In this document: positions 1 through 9,366 of the stretch, in pieces
How positions within the stretch are numbered: position 1 is the stretch's first letter
How the letters are laid out: every line of letters begins with the position of its first letter
Origin: Neobacillus pocheonensis
GTDB lineage: Bacteria > Bacillota > Bacilli > Bacillales > Cytobacillaceae
Direction of reading: 5' to 3'
NCBI GenBank assembly: GCA_023702235.1
Contig: JAMQCR010000001.1
Coordinates: 1,550,001-1,614,000, forward strand
Length of the DNA stretch: 64,000 bases
Notes under the pieces: generated by a model
Told to the model about the DNA's origin: nothing
Seen by the model: only the letters and a program-made list of their open reading frames with translations
Database searches by the model: none
Made by a program: the position numbers and the translations under genes

Positions 1-365
1 GCATGCGATTGAAGTGCGAATCTATGCAGAGGATCCGAAAACCTTCTTCCCTTCTCCAGGAAAAATTACAACATTCGTTTTACCGGAGGCCTGGGATTCG
101 ACATGAATTAGGAGTGGGCGAACAGTCAGTCGTTACCCCTTTTTACGATCCGATGATTGCTAAACTTGTCGTAAAGGGCAAGGATCGAGAGGAGGCAATT
201 GGCATTCTAAAGGATGCGTTAGCCCATTATGAAGTACAGGGAATTAAAACAAATATCCCGATGCTCCAAAAAGTTGTGGAGCACGAAGCCTACGTTTCAG
301 GTGATACGACAACGAACTTTGTAGAAAAGTATCTGCAGGAAACGAAGAAAAATGTCATGAAATAA
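1..365 (+). pseudogene. yngH: Biotin carboxylase subunit (methylcrotonyl/acetyl-CoA carboxylase type), C-terminal part, frameshifted
   Basis: Only the C-terminal third is in the window; the gene enters from the left edge. Bases 2-90 read as [12 protein letters not shown] and FFPSPGK in one frame. After a frame change near base 91 the protein continues [18 protein letters not shown] and on to the stop at 363-365. These blocks are the ATP-grasp C-terminal region of biotin carboxylases. The family carboxylates the biotin of a partner carrier protein using ATP and bicarbonate. The next gene encodes that carrier and yngE, three genes on, the carboxyltransferase, so it is probably the methylcrotonyl-CoA carboxylase alpha part of leucine breakdown. 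The frame break is at GGCC (88-91) and fits loss of two G from GGGG. Family call is firm; the substrate is inferred from context. Confidence 0.85.
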
Positions 366-380
366 GTGGAGGGTTTATAA

Positions 381-593
381 ATGAATAAAATTGTTGCAAT
401 TATGGCAGGAAGTGTATGGAAGGTCCTAGTCCAACCTGGTGACCTGGTAGAGGAAGGGCGGGATGTCATCATTTTGGAATCGATGAAAATGGAAATTCCA
501 ATTACGGCTGATTTCAGTGGTACGGTTAAAGAAGTAAAAGTAAATGAAGGCGACTTTGTGAACGAAGAAGAACTCTTAATCGAAATGGAATAA
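381..593 (+). CDS. yngHB: Biotin/lipoyl attachment carrier protein
   Basis: A 70-residue single-domain biotinyl carrier. The biotinylation motif ESMKME lies at about residues 34-39, with the lysine as acceptor, flanked by the GDLVEEG and VNEGDFV turns of the barrel. Stand-alone carriers of this size are typical of the Bacillus yng operon, where biotin carboxylase, carrier and carboxyltransferase are separate proteins. The gene follows the biotin carboxylase by 15 bases with a GGAGG site ahead of its ATG, and is 20 bases before the HMG-CoA lyase gene. It should shuttle carboxyl groups between the upstream carboxylase and the downstream YngE-type subunit in the cytoplasm. Intact, with no unusual features. 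Confidence 0.93.
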   Translation: MNKIVAIMAGSVWKVLVQPGDLVEEGRDVIILESMKMEIPITADFSGTVKEVKVNEGDFVNEEELLIEME

Positions 594-613
594 ACCTTCA
601 AGGAGATGAAAAC

Positions 614-1528
614 ATGAACTGGCCAACGAACGTAACCATTAAAGAAGTTGGACCAAGAGATGGGCTGCAAAATGAGCAGACATTTCTTTCTGTGGAGGAT
701 AAAATCAACTGGATTAATCAATTGTCTCGTACAGGTCTTCAACATATCGAAATTACTTCGTTTGTGAATCCCAAGTGGATTCCGGCACTCGCCGATTCTC
801 TTGAGGTGGCAAAAGGAATTGAACGCCTGCCGGGTATCACCTATACAGCGCTTGTCCCAAACCGTCATGGGCTGGAGAGGGCAATTGAAGGCAGCGTGGA
901 TGAAGTTGCCGTATTTATGTCAGCCAGTGAAACACATAACCAAAAAAATATCAATAAATCCATTGACGAAACCTTTCCTGTGCTAAAAGAAGTCGTCCGG
1001 GAAGCATTAATGGCCGGAAAGTCTGTCCGGGGCTATGTTTCTACCGTGTTTGGATGCCCTTATGAGGGGCAGGTGCCAGTCGAAAATGTGATTCGAGTGG
1101 CTGAACATTTATTTGAAATGGGCATTCAGGAATTATCATTGGGTGATACCATTGGCGTGGCCAATCCCAAGCAAGTTCAAGAGGTGTTACCTATTCTCTT
1201 AAAACGATTTCCTATTGAAAAGCTTGCTCTTCACTTTCACGATACGCACGGGACAGCACTAGCGAATATTCTCGCGTCATTAGACATGGGGATCACAACC
1301 TTCGACTCATCCACGGGTGGATTGGGAGGCTGTCCTTATGCCCCTGGTGCTTCAGGTAACGTGGCAACAGAAGATGTACTTTACATGCTAAATAACATGG
1401 GAATTCAGACAGGAGTTAATCTGGAAAAACAGCTTAGCGCTGGTCACTTTATCCAAGAGAAAATAGGTAGAACACTATCTAGCAGAAATCTTCAAGCTTG
1501 TACTATCAATCCTACCATTCCATTTTAA
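614..1528 (+). CDS. yngG: Hydroxymethylglutaryl-CoA lyase
   Basis: A 304-residue TIM-barrel enzyme of the HMGL-like family, full length for HMG-CoA lyase. Visible motifs are GPRDGLQNE near the N-terminus (metal and catalytic Asp/Arg), LHFHDTHG in the middle (metal-binding histidines) and GGLGGCPYAPGASGN, which holds the active-site cysteine. It cleaves 3-hydroxy-3-methylglutaryl-CoA to acetyl-CoA and acetoacetate, the last step of leucine catabolism. An AAGGAGATG ribosome site precedes the ATG. It sits between the carboxylase carrier and the methylglutaconyl-CoA hydratase gene, and the ScoAB genes downstream can activate the acetoacetate it releases. Reading frame intact. Confidence 0.95.
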   Translation: MNWPTNVTIKEVGPRDGLQNEQTFLSVEDKINWINQLSRTGLQHIEITSFVNPKWIPALADSLEVAKGIERLPGITYTALVPNRHGLERAIEGSVDEVAVFMSASETHNQKNINKSIDETFPVLKEVVREALMAGKSVRGYVSTVFGCPYEGQVPVENVIRVAEHLFEMGIQELSLGDTIGVANPKQVQEVLPILLKRFPIEKLALHFHDTHGTALANILASLDMGITTFDSSTGGLGGCPYAPGASGNVATEDVLYMLNNMGIQTGVNLEKQLSAGHFIQEKIGRTLSSRNLQACTINPTIPF

Positions 1529-1543
1529 TAAGAGGTGAAACAA

Positions 1544-2324
1544 ATGGATCAAGCTGTACTGGTTTCAAGACAAGAGAATGGAGTTATGGTTATTACATTG
1601 AATCGCCCTGATGCTGCAAATGCACTATCGATCAAAGTTCTAGAAGAACTTAAAAACGTCATCGACACCTGTAAATTTGACCTATCCGTTCGTTGTTTGG
1701 TCATAACAGGAGCTGGAGAGAAGGCTTTTTGTGCCGGGGCTGATTTAAAAGAGCGGGCAGGAATGGATACACAGATGGTACGGAAAACCGTTTCCTTGAT
1801 TCGGGCGTGCATCAACAATCTTGAAACTTTACCACAACCCGTCATTGCTGCTGTAAATGGCCGCGTTTGGAGGGGGAACTGAATTGGCCTTGGCATGTGA
1901 TATTCGCGTGGCCTCAGAAAATGCAAAATTCGGTCTTACCGAGACTTCGCTCGGAATTATCCCTGGTGCTGGCGGCACACAACGGCTCTCAAGGCTGGTT
2001 GGGAAAGGGAGGGCGAAAGAACTGATTTTTACGGCAAGACGTATCGATGCTGAAGAAGCAAAGGAAATTGGCTTAGTTGAATTTGTTGAATCTCCAGAAT
2101 CACTGTTAGAAAAGGCACTTGAAATCGCAGATCAGATTGTTCGAAATGCTCCTATTGCCGTCAGGCAGGCCAAATTTGCCATTGAAAAAGGGTATGATGT
2201 TGATTTAACGACTGGGCTCGCGATTGAACAGAATGCCTATGAAGTTACCATCCCGACTAAGGATCGTTTGGAAGGGCTTCAGGCTTTTAAAGAAAAGCGC
2301 AAACCTGTCTATAAAGGGGAGTAA
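1544..2324 (+). pseudogene. yngF: Enoyl-CoA hydratase/isomerase (methylglutaconyl-CoA hydratase), frameshifted
   Basis: A crotonase-family enzyme of about 260 residues split in two frames. The first part ends QPVIAAVNG; the second resumes as [16 protein letters not shown], the conserved crotonase block, and continues [12 protein letters not shown] to the stop. In the leucine pathway this family member hydrates 3-methylglutaconyl-CoA to HMG-CoA, the substrate of the lyase encoded just upstream. The break falls at GGCC (1859-1862) and fits loss of two G from GGGGCC. I chose ATG 1544 over GTG 1535 because AGAGGTG overlaps the GTG and spaces correctly to the ATG. If the loss is a sequencing error, the gene is normal. 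Confidence 0.88.
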
Positions 2325-2348
2325 CATCAATAGAAGGAGGAAAACTTC

Positions 2349-3892
2349 ATGACCATAGAAGTTCATTCAGAGGAGCTAACATTTCAAGAACGGGTTGAAC
2401 GGATTTATAAAGGGGGTGCTTCAAAATATCACGAAAAAAACAGCGAGCAAGGAAAGCTATTTGTTCGTGATCGTTTAAAGTTATTGTTGGATCCAGGTTC
2501 TGAACTCGAAGATGGATTATTTGCCAATTGTCTAGCAGAGGATCTTCCAGCTGATGGTGTCGTTACGGCAATCGGAAAAATAAATGGCAAGACCGTTTGC
2601 GTAATGGCAAACGATTCAACGATTAAAGCAGGGTCCTGGGGAGCACGGACCGTCGAAAAGATTATTCGAATTCAAGAAACGGCCGAAAAACTGAGAGTCC
2701 CATTGATTTATCTCGTCGATTCAGCCGGTGCCCGGATTACTGATCAAGTCGAAATGTTTCCGGGGCGCCGCGGAGCGGCCGGATTTTTTATAATCAGGTG
2801 AAATTATCAGGGAAAATTCCACAGGTGTGTATTTTGTTCGGACCTTCTGCAGCGGGTGGAGCGTACATCCCGGCATTTTGTGACATTGTAATCATGGTCG
2901 ATAAAAATGCCTCCATGTATCTTGGGTCACCACGGATGGCGGAAATGGTCATCGGTGAAAAGGTAACGCTAGAAGAAATGGGCGGCGCACGCATGCACTG
3001 TTCGGTTTCGGGCTGTGGTGATATTTTGGCTAAAAATGAGGAAGACGCCATTGAAATGGCACGAAAATACCTTTCTTATTTTCCAGCTAATTTCTCGGAA
3101 AAGCCGCAGACTAAAGAAGCTTTACTACCTAAGTCATTCGAAAAAACAATCGAAGACCTCATTCCTGAAAACCAGAATACACCTTTTAACATGTATGATT
3201 TAATTGACCGAATTATTGATGAAGGATCCTTTTTTGAAATCAAGAAGCTTTTTGCTGCCGAACTAATTACAGGATTATCGCGAATTAATGGTAAGCCAAT
3301 TGGTATTATTGCAAACCAGCCGCGAATGAAAGGTGGAGTTTTGTTCCATGACTCTGCCGATAAAGCAGCTAAATTTATTAATCTATGCGATGCCTTCCAT
3401 ATTCCAATCCTATTCCTTGTTGATGTCCCTGGTTTTATGATTGGGACAAAAGTTGAGCGGGCAGGTATCATCCGCCATGGAGCAAAAATGATTTCGGCTA
3501 TGGCAGAAGCAACCGTCCCGAAAATTTCTGTCATTGTCCGTAAAGCCTATGGAGCCGGACTCTATGCGATGGCAGGTCCCGCATTTGAACCAGATTGCTG
3601 CCTCGCTTTACCTACAGCTCAAATTGCTGTGATGGGGCCAGAGGCTGCAGTTAACGCAGTCTACTCCAATAAAATTGAGAAATTGCCAGATGACGAGAAG
3701 GCTGCCTTTGTTGAACAAAAGCGTGAAGAATATACGAAAGATATTGATATTTATCGACTAGCTTCCGAAATGATTATCGATGGGATTATTCCAGCCAATT
3801 CCCTGCGTGACGAGCTGGCCAATCGTTTTGAAGCGTATTCTTCAAAATATACTAGTTTCTCAGAACGAAAGCATCCAGTCTATCCTGTTTAA
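2349..3892 (+). pseudogene. yngE: Acyl-CoA carboxyltransferase subunit (methylcrotonyl/propionyl-CoA carboxylase beta), frameshifted
   Basis: About 514 residues of carboxyltransferase, matching the family's usual length. The first frame covers the N-terminal crotonase-like half, ending VEMFPGRRGA; the second resumes with NQVKLSGKIPQ and carries GPSAAGGAYIPA and PKISVIVRKAYGAGLYAM. It transfers CO2 from biotin on the YngHB-type carrier to an acyl-CoA, probably 3-methylcrotonyl-CoA given the operon. The break is at 2777-2780 and fits loss of one G from GGGCC, leaving GGCC. A GGAGG site lies just upstream of ATG 2349. No other defect is seen. Confidence 0.9.
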
Positions 3893-3924
3893 AATTTTTA
3901 AGAGAATTAAAGGGGGTTATTTCC

Positions 3925-4626
3925 TTGAAGAATGGGAAAATCATAGATTCTTTTACGCAAGCCATTCATGATATTCCAGATGGAGCGACCATCATTGTTG
4001 GAGGCTTTGGATTGTGCGGAATTCCTGAAAAGGCCATCATTGCATTACGAGATAAAGGAACAAACGATTTAACCATCGTAAGCAATAATTGCGGTGTGGA
4101 TGATTGGGGGCTTGGACTATTATTAGCCAACAAGCAAATCAAGAAGATGATTTCATCCTACGTGGGCGAAAATAAGATTTTCGAACAACAGTTTTTAAGC
4201 GGGGAATTGGAGGTAGAACTGGTTCCACAAGGTACATTAGCAGAACGAATCCGGGCAGGCGGGGCTGGAATTCCTGGATTTTACACAGCTACAGGTGTAG
4301 GGACTGCCATTGCCGAAGGGAAGGAACACAAGGTATTCAACGGAAGAACCTATATTTTAGAAGAGGGAATCGTTGGAGACTTTGCTCTCGTAAAAGCGTG
4401 GAAAGCAGACCCAATCGGAAATCTAATTTACCGTAAAGCTTCCCGTAACTTTAATCCTTTAGCGGCGATGGCTGGAAAGATTACGATTGCAGAAGTAGAA
4501 GAGATCAAAGATCTTGGCGAGTTAAATCCAGATGAAGTTCATACGCCTGGTATTTATGTTCAACGCCTGTTACTTGGTGAAAACTATGAAAAGAGAATTG
4601 AAAAGCGGACAGTCTTGCAAGCATAG
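3925..4626 (+). CDS. scoA: CoA transferase subunit A (succinyl-CoA:acetoacetate CoA-transferase type)
   Basis: A 233-residue family I CoA-transferase alpha subunit. The N-terminal block [12 protein letters not shown] is the GxGGF signature; [13 protein letters not shown] and [15 protein letters not shown] follow at about residues 50 and 113. It starts with TTG, placed about eight bases after AGGGGG, and lies 32 bases behind the carboxyltransferase gene. With the next gene it forms a heteromeric enzyme that moves CoA from succinyl-CoA to acetoacetate. Following the HMG-CoA lyase operon, it would activate the acetoacetate from leucine breakdown; use on other short acyl-CoAs cannot be excluded. 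Frame intact. Confidence 0.93.
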   Translation: MKNGKIIDSFTQAIHDIPDGATIIVGGFGLCGIPEKAIIALRDKGTNDLTIVSNNCGVDDWGLGLLLANKQIKKMISSYVGENKIFEQQFLSGELEVELVPQGTLAERIRAGGAGIPGFYTATGVGTAIAEGKEHKVFNGRTYILEEGIVGDFALVKAWKADPIGNLIYRKASRNFNPLAAMAGKITIAEVEEIKDLGELNPDEVHTPGIYVQRLLLGENYEKRIEKRTVLQA

Positions 4627-4653
4627 TCCAAAGTGAGGAAAGGAGGAACTATT

Positions 4654-5301
4654 ATGAGTAATGCTCGGTCCATTATTGTTAAACGTGCTGTTCAGGAGAT
4701 TAAAGACGGAATGAATGTCAATCTTGGGATTGGCATACCAACCCTAATCGCTAATGAAATTCCAAGCGAATTTAATGTTCTGCTTCAATCTGAAAACGGA
4801 TTATTAGGGATAGCGCCCTATCCTTTAGAAGGCACTGAAGACCCTGATCTTATCAATGCTGGAAAAGAAACCGTTACTGCTCTCAAAGGGTCATCCTTTT
4901 TTGACAGTGCCGAATCCTTTGCGATGATTCGCGGGGGGCACATTGATCTCGCCATCCTAGGCGGTATGGAGGTTTCTGAACAAGGAGATTTGGCCAATTG
5001 GATGATTCCAGGGAAGATGGTAAAAGGAATGGGCGGCGCCATGGACTTAGTTAATGGAGCCAAACGGGTAATCGTCATCATGGAACATGTAAATAAAAAT
5101 GGGGAATCTAAAGTAAAAAAAGACTGTTCACTTCCTTTAACAGGTAAACAAGTGGTCCATCGATTAATTACTGATTTAGCTGTTTTTGATTTTACTCCAG
5201 AAGGCATGGTCCTCATGGAGACACAAGAGGGCATAACCGTAGAAGACGTAATCAAAAATACAGAAGCGTCTTTCACAGTGAGTCGCGAATTATTAGCATA
5301 A
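4654..5301 (+). CDS. scoB: CoA transferase subunit B (succinyl-CoA:acetoacetate CoA-transferase type)
   Basis: A 215-residue beta subunit of a family I CoA-transferase. The motif QSENGLLG (about residues 49-56) holds the catalytic glutamate that forms the enzyme-CoA thioester; [14 protein letters not shown] and [15 protein letters not shown] are further family blocks. I start it at ATG 4654 because AAGGAGG ends eight bases before it; an upstream GTG at 4633 would lie in front of that site. It is the partner of the preceding gene and the last gene of the leucine/acetoacetate operon, followed by a terminator. Confidence 0.94.
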   Translation: MSNARSIIVKRAVQEIKDGMNVNLGIGIPTLIANEIPSEFNVLLQSENGLLGIAPYPLEGTEDPDLINAGKETVTALKGSSFFDSAESFAMIRGGHIDLAILGGMEVSEQGDLANWMIPGKMVKGMGGAMDLVNGAKRVIVIMEHVNKNGESKVKKDCSLPLTGKQVVHRLITDLAVFDFTPEGMVLMETQEGITVEDVIKNTEASFTVSRELLA

Positions 5302-5338
5302 TAAAGAAGTATTCGAGAGATGATAGATAACTAGAAGG

Positions 5339-5379
5339 GAAGAGAACAGATTAAATACTGCTTTTCTTCTCTTTTTTTT
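5339..5379 (+). terminator. Intrinsic terminator after scoB
   Basis: GAAGAGAACAG (5339-5349) pairs with CTGCTTTTCTTC (5358-5369) with one bulge and a G-T pair around an A/T loop, followed by eight T. It closes the leucine-catabolism/sco operon. Confidence 0.75.
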
Positions 5380-5488
5380 GCTAATCATTTATTTAAACTC
5401 CTTGAGATTTTTTCGGTTCCATTATCATTACATGGTTAATACATTGTAATGTACCTTACGAAGAAATGTTTTAACTGAGGAGGAACCG

Positions 5489-6043
5489 ATGTATTTTTTA
5501 AAATCAATTTCCGACGATGTTAGATCATCCCAAACAGTTTTCAAAAATCATTCAAAAATGAAACAGCATGTTTTAGGTGCGCTTTTTGGCAGTATTGCAG
5601 CTGTTCTTCAGTCAGCTGGCGGTTTTTTACCGGGTGTTGGATACTTTATCAGCCCATTTGCGACAGCGCCGATTCTCTTCTGTTCGATACTTTCTCTCCC
5701 GCTTGGCATTATGTCCTATATCCTTACCAATCTATTGCTTCTCATCCTTCAGCCTAGTGAACTGATTGTCTTTCCGTTTACAACAGGTTTATTAGGACTA
5801 GGAATAGGTTTGGCTTTCACCTTTTTCAGGAAGAGATTGAGCATTATTGTAACTGGTGCCGTAATTTTAACCTTAGGAATCATCAGCCTATTGTATATTT
5901 TTCAATTCCCAGTCCTAGGTCCTGCTGTACCTAATTCCTTTTCATTTCTCACAACAATTGGCATTTTTGTATTTGCAATCCTATATAATTGGATTTGGGT
6001 AGGTATCAGCTTAATCATTTTTAAAAGAATCAAAAAACTTTAA
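5489..6043 (+). CDS. Integral membrane protein of unknown function
   Basis: A 184-residue protein of which most is hydrophobic. About five membrane segments can be read, starting near residue 28 (LGALFGSIAAVLQSAGGFL) and ending with FAILYNWIWVGISLIIF just before a basic tail IKKL. The N-terminus is a short soluble stretch, SISDDVRSSQ. The gene has GAGGAGG upstream of its ATG and stands alone between the sco terminator and a small gene. The layout resembles small transporter S-components or similar bundle proteins, but I do not recognise a specific family. Confidence 0.75.
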   Translation: MYFLKSISDDVRSSQTVFKNHSKMKQHVLGALFGSIAAVLQSAGGFLPGVGYFISPFATAPILFCSILSLPLGIMSYILTNLLLLILQPSELIVFPFTTGLLGLGIGLAFTFFRKRLSIIVTGAVILTLGIISLLYIFQFPVLGPAVPNSFSFLTTIGIFVFAILYNWIWVGISLIIFKRIKKL

Positions 6044-6119
6044 CTTCGCATCCCGGCTTCATTGAAAAATAATCAAAAATCTTTCAATCTTTACACATCC
6101 TATTAATGGAGGTGAGAAG

Positions 6120-6266
6120 ATGGAGAAAAATAATATTCATGAGAATGGTAATCCCACTAATGATATTGAGCAAGATCCAATTATGAATAGAGTGAATCAA
6201 TCTTTTGATAAAATGGTAGAAGATGTTAGAGAGATGTTAAATAAAAACAATGAACAATTATCTTAA
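6120..6266 (+). CDS. Small hydrophilic protein, 48 residues
   Basis: An ATG with a strong GGAGGTG site (from 6108) opens a 48-residue frame, MEKNNIHENGNP to MLNKNNEQLS. It is acidic and rich in Asn, with a likely helix in the second half (SFDKMVEDVREMLNK). Small Asn-rich proteins of this type are common in spore formers, but I assign no function. Confidence 0.6.
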   Translation: MEKNNIHENGNPTNDIEQDPIMNRVNQSFDKMVEDVREMLNKNNEQLS

Positions 6267-6489
6267 CGCCAGTCAATGGCGTTTTATTTATGTTGAAGGA
6301 CCACATTTTTTCGAAAATCCGATGTCCTATATAAATGAATTTTTCAGGTACGCGACTCGGAATCCCGTACAAGGATATGTTTACGGGCTACTTAAATTCA
6401 AAAATCCTGACTCATTTCCACGTATCTTTGCACACTACTATAATCCGGAAAATTTAAACTTTGGGATGTTAAGGGTTATACAGGATTAA
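6250..6489 (+). CDS. Possible small hypothetical protein
   Basis: A 79-residue frame that begins 17 bases inside the end of the previous gene. The sequence is protein-like (SQWRFIYVEGPHFFEN, KNPDSFPRIFAHYYNPENLN) with many aromatic residues and no low-complexity bias. There is no clear ribosome site at its ATG, so it could be translationally coupled, a remnant of a longer gene, or chance. No family recognised. Confidence 0.3.
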   Translation: MNNYLNASQWRFIYVEGPHFFENPMSYINEFFRYATRNPVQGYVYGLLKFKNPDSFPRIFAHYYNPENLNFGMLRVIQD

Positions 6490-6536
6490 ATGGATGGATT
6501 TTGTGCCAAACCCCACTCCTTAAAACTATAAAGTAA

Positions 6537-6556
6537 TGGGGACAGGCACCGAATTC
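6537..6556. repeat. GGCACC-type interspersed repeat, short copy
   Basis: The string GGGGACAGGCACC lies between genes and shares its core with longer palindromic copies near 14.79, 35.15, 45.29, 49.43 and 55.43 kb. Confidence 0.5.
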
Positions 6557-6597
6557 TCCGCACATCAAGGAAACAATTGCTGCTGTACTTTCATCGC

Positions 6598-7980
6598 TTA
6601 CCTGGAAAATGCCCGCTTCAATACACTTTTTAGGATTCTTGGGAGCATCAATATGGTTATCGGACGGACAAGGTTCATAACTTGGATAAACGAGTTATAA
6701 ATGTCTTGATTTTGCGATGATAATAGAAATATGTTTTTTGCGTACCATTGCTGGATGAAAAGACCATAGGGCTTTCTCCCAGTAGTTTCTGGATATCGAA
6801 AATCTTCTGTAATCACCATATTCCAAATAGGGGAGATGATTTTCGCTGCTTGTTTATGAAAGGTAGTAGTGATTTTTGGATGTGTATGCCTATGATCCTG
6901 AAGCAGTTTTTTTAGTACAAGTGCTTCTAATATGGCTATACTCATCCCTTGACCAAAAACGGGATCAATTCTGCATAGTGTATCACCGATTAGTAAGAGT
7001 CCGTCTGGTAGATTCTTAACCTTTTCATATTTCCTCCAAATTATATGTGGTACGCGGTAGATGGAGGTGCTGGATAATGGGCTGGCATCCTTTATTTCTT
7101 GATAGATGTCTAGATTTGGCAGCTTTTTTGTTAGTTCAATAAAGCCGCTATTAATTTTCAGTACCTGTTTTTCGTTTACTTCGTTATGGTATCCACTGAG
7201 CGTGACAATATAACGATTTCCCTCTACCTTTGAGATGGTTCCTCCTATTTTTTCATGAGGAGGGTTTGGATAGACTATTTTAATTGCCCAGTCTCTAGCT
7301 GGGCTTTCAGGCAGTTGAAAAGATTTACTAATATAACTTAATCCGATTTGAACCTTTTCATCTGGGATATGTATCCCTCGCTTGTTTAACCAACTTGTGG
7401 AAAGACTGCTTACGCCACTTGCATCTACAATGAGGTCAGCTGTTAATGTTTTAATAGAGGAAATGTCATCTATTTTTTCCACTCCAACAATCCGATTTTC
7501 TTCTTCATTATATAAATAGTTTTTGACGACTTGGTTGTACAGTACTGTTACATTTGGAATCTTTTTAATAAATTGTTCGATATGCCATTCTAAATGTGGA
7601 CGTGATTGAAGCGTTGTCGTGTACTCGCCATCAAAGCGAAGCTTCCAAACCCCATGGTGAAACCAAGCAAGATCTTTAGTGGAATTTATTTTTATTGCAT
7701 CTGTTGAGTAAAATTTCTCCGTAATACCCGGAAATAGCTTCTCATGTCCAAACTCACCCGCTTGGAGGAGTGCGTGGATATGTTCGCCTTGGGGTGCACC
7801 TTTTCTTGGGAACGGTCCTTCTGGTTCTTGATCACGTTCCAAAATAATTACTTCTTGGAAAAAATCAGAAAACACGCGTGCAGCTAATTTTCCAGAAATT
7901 CCTCCACCAATAATAACTGCCTTTTCCTTTCGAGACAATGGGTGAAACACCTCCCATATTTTACTTAATAAAGATAGCAT
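6598..7980 (-). CDS. FAD-dependent oxidoreductase / monooxygenase-like flavoprotein
   Basis: A 460-residue flavoprotein on the minus strand. The dinucleotide-binding fold begins at about residue 19 with AVIIGGGISGKLAARV (GxGxxG) and ends its first strand with an acidic residue in IILERD. The C-terminal GD motif, LLIGDTLCRIDPVFGQGMS (about residue 330), contacts FAD ribityl in PHBH-fold hydroxylases and halogenase-like enzymes. QGEHIHALLQAG and ADLIVDASGVSS also fit that group. Substrate is unknown. It has no operon partner on its strand; the neighbouring gene diverges. The C-terminal 100 residues are less typical. Confidence 0.8.
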   Translation of the reverse strand: MLSLLSKIWEVFHPLSRKEKAVIIGGGISGKLAARVFSDFFQEVIILERDQEPEGPFPRKGAPQGEHIHALLQAGEFGHEKLFPGITEKFYSTDAIKINSTKDLAWFHHGVWKLRFDGEYTTTLQSRPHLEWHIEQFIKKIPNVTVLYNQVVKNYLYNEEENRIVGVEKIDDISSIKTLTADLIVDASGVSSLSTSWLNKRGIHIPDEKVQIGLSYISKSFQLPESPARDWAIKIVYPNPPHEKIGGTISKVEGNRYIVTLSGYHNEVNEKQVLKINSGFIELTKKLPNLDIYQEIKDASPLSSTSIYRVPHIIWRKYEKVKNLPDGLLLIGDTLCRIDPVFGQGMSIAILEALVLKKLLQDHRHTHPKITTTFHKQAAKIISPIWNMVITEDFRYPETTGRKPYGLFIQQWYAKNIFLLSSQNQDIYNSFIQVMNLVRPITILMLPRILKSVLKRAFSR

Positions 7981-8423
7981 ACTATTCTTCTGCTGGACAT
8001 CTATTGATTATGCTATCAAAGTCCGTCTCTCTTAAACCATAAAGATCAATTCGTTCATTTTCTAGAGAATATTAATAATGACTGAACATACCTTGCCAAA
8101 ATATTTTTTGTACATATATTTAAAAGCCCTTCATACATTTAGATTAAGATGATCAACAGTGAGTTCTTCAAATAGGGAAATCTTATGAATAATCTGGACA
8201 AACTGTATTACTTCTTAACTTTTTCATTTCTAAAAAATGGACCTAGGTTTGCAATACTGATTTTTATGGTTGACATGGCGTTCGCATGATTTAGTGCTAG
8301 TAGTGAAAAGATTCCAAATGCATTGCTAAAAAAGGATTGATATTTATCAGTCGATAATCCAGCCTTGGCGAATTTGGTAGCAGAGCGAAAATCAACCGAT
8401 AGAAAAGGAGAAAATAAATCAAG
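7981..8423. other. Intergenic region between divergent FAD oxidoreductase and TerC gene
   Basis: A 443-base AT-rich region with no convincing reading frame. AAAAGGAG at 8404-8411 is the ribosome site of the TerC gene. TerC/YkoY genes often carry a yybP-ykoY manganese riboswitch; I looked for its GGGGAGUA core and did not find it. Confidence 0.5.
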
Positions 8424-9152
8424 ATGGAGTTCCTACAAGAAATAATGAATAATTATAGTACATTTTTTTCATTAGAGGCTTTTGAAAATGTTGCTTTAAA
8501 TCCTGCTAGCTGGGGAGTTATAGGAACGCTTGTTATTCTTGAAGGATTATTATCTGCTGATAACGCCTTGGTTTTAGCTGTAATGGTGAAGCATTTGCCA
8601 AAGGACCAACGAAAGAAAGCCCTATTCTACGGGATTTTTGGTGCCTATTTTTTTCGTATTATCGTGATTGGAGTAGGAATCTCCTTAATCAATATTGCGT
8701 GGATAAAAATTGTCTGCGGTCACTATTTACTTTGGATTGTCTTACAAAACTTCCTTCAGAAAAAGGATGATGAAGGAGCTAAAAATAAAAAAGTGGGCTT
8801 CTGGAGAACAGTGTTAACAGTGGAGCTAATGGATATTTCGTTTAGCTTTGACAGCGTGATAGCAGCATTTGGTGTATCTAATCAAGAATGGGTCTTATTC
8901 CTAGGAGGGATCCTTGGAATTCTAATGATGCGAGGGGTCGCTCATTTATTCCTAACATTGATTGAAAAAGTACCGGAATTTGAAACAACTGCGTTTGTTT
9001 TAATTGCCATAATCGCCGTAAAAATGATCGTTTCTGCATTCGGTTTTCGTATGGATGAAATGGTATTCTTTAGCATATTAATCACGATTTTCTTCGGAAC
9101 ATTTATTGTGCATTTATTTAGAAAAAACTCTGGAAATGAAACAACGATGTAA
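8424..9152 (+). CDS. TerC family membrane protein (YkoY-like)
   Basis: A 242-residue TerC protein with about seven membrane segments. The family hallmark ILEGLLSADNALVLAVMVKHLP is near residue 38, and the second copy of the acidic motif, VELMDISFSFDSVIAAF, is near residue 133; the aspartates are proposed metal ligands. The arrangement and KKALFYGIFGAYFFR match Bacillus YkoY/YceF (MeeY/MeeF), which export manganese, partly to metallate exoenzymes. It stands alone with AAAAGGAG upstream. The loop around residues 95-110 is shorter than I recall for YkoY. Metal role is from the family. Confidence 0.9.
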   Translation: MEFLQEIMNNYSTFFSLEAFENVALNPASWGVIGTLVILEGLLSADNALVLAVMVKHLPKDQRKKALFYGIFGAYFFRIIVIGVGISLINIAWIKIVCGHYLLWIVLQNFLQKKDDEGAKNKKVGFWRTVLTVELMDISFSFDSVIAAFGVSNQEWVLFLGGILGILMMRGVAHLFLTLIEKVPEFETTAFVLIAIIAVKMIVSAFGFRMDEMVFFSILITIFFGTFIVHLFRKNSGNETTM

Positions 9153-9279
9153 TCCTTTTTTGAGACGGTAAGATGCTTTCCATTTTGTGGTGCTTCATAT
9201 TTCAAAAACCAATCTGACTTTATACTATCAAAAAGCGTGATAGGTGATTTGTTTCGAATTATGATATATATTGAAATAG

Positions 9280-9310
9280 CATCATAGCTCATAGTTATGG
9301 TGTTTTTTTG
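9280..9310 (+). terminator. Possible terminator after the TerC gene
   Basis: CATCATA and TATGGTG can pair over about seven bases around a nine-base loop, followed by seven T. The stem is weak. Confidence 0.35.
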
Positions 9311-9366
9311 TTTTTTAATTATTTGATCCATAGGGTGATTTTTCCTATCTATGGGAGTTGAAAATT

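Noticed and set aside
290..868. Long minus-strand frame over the carrier protein and HMG-CoA lyase genes
   Set aside because: It is the antisense of well-conserved genes, lacks a ribosome site and has no recognisable domain.
8160..8423. yybP-ykoY manganese riboswitch upstream of the TerC gene
   Set aside because: Expected from the gene family, and CAGCCTTGGCG looked suggestive, but the GGGGAGUA core and paired helices could not be found. An Infernal search with the Rfam model would decide.
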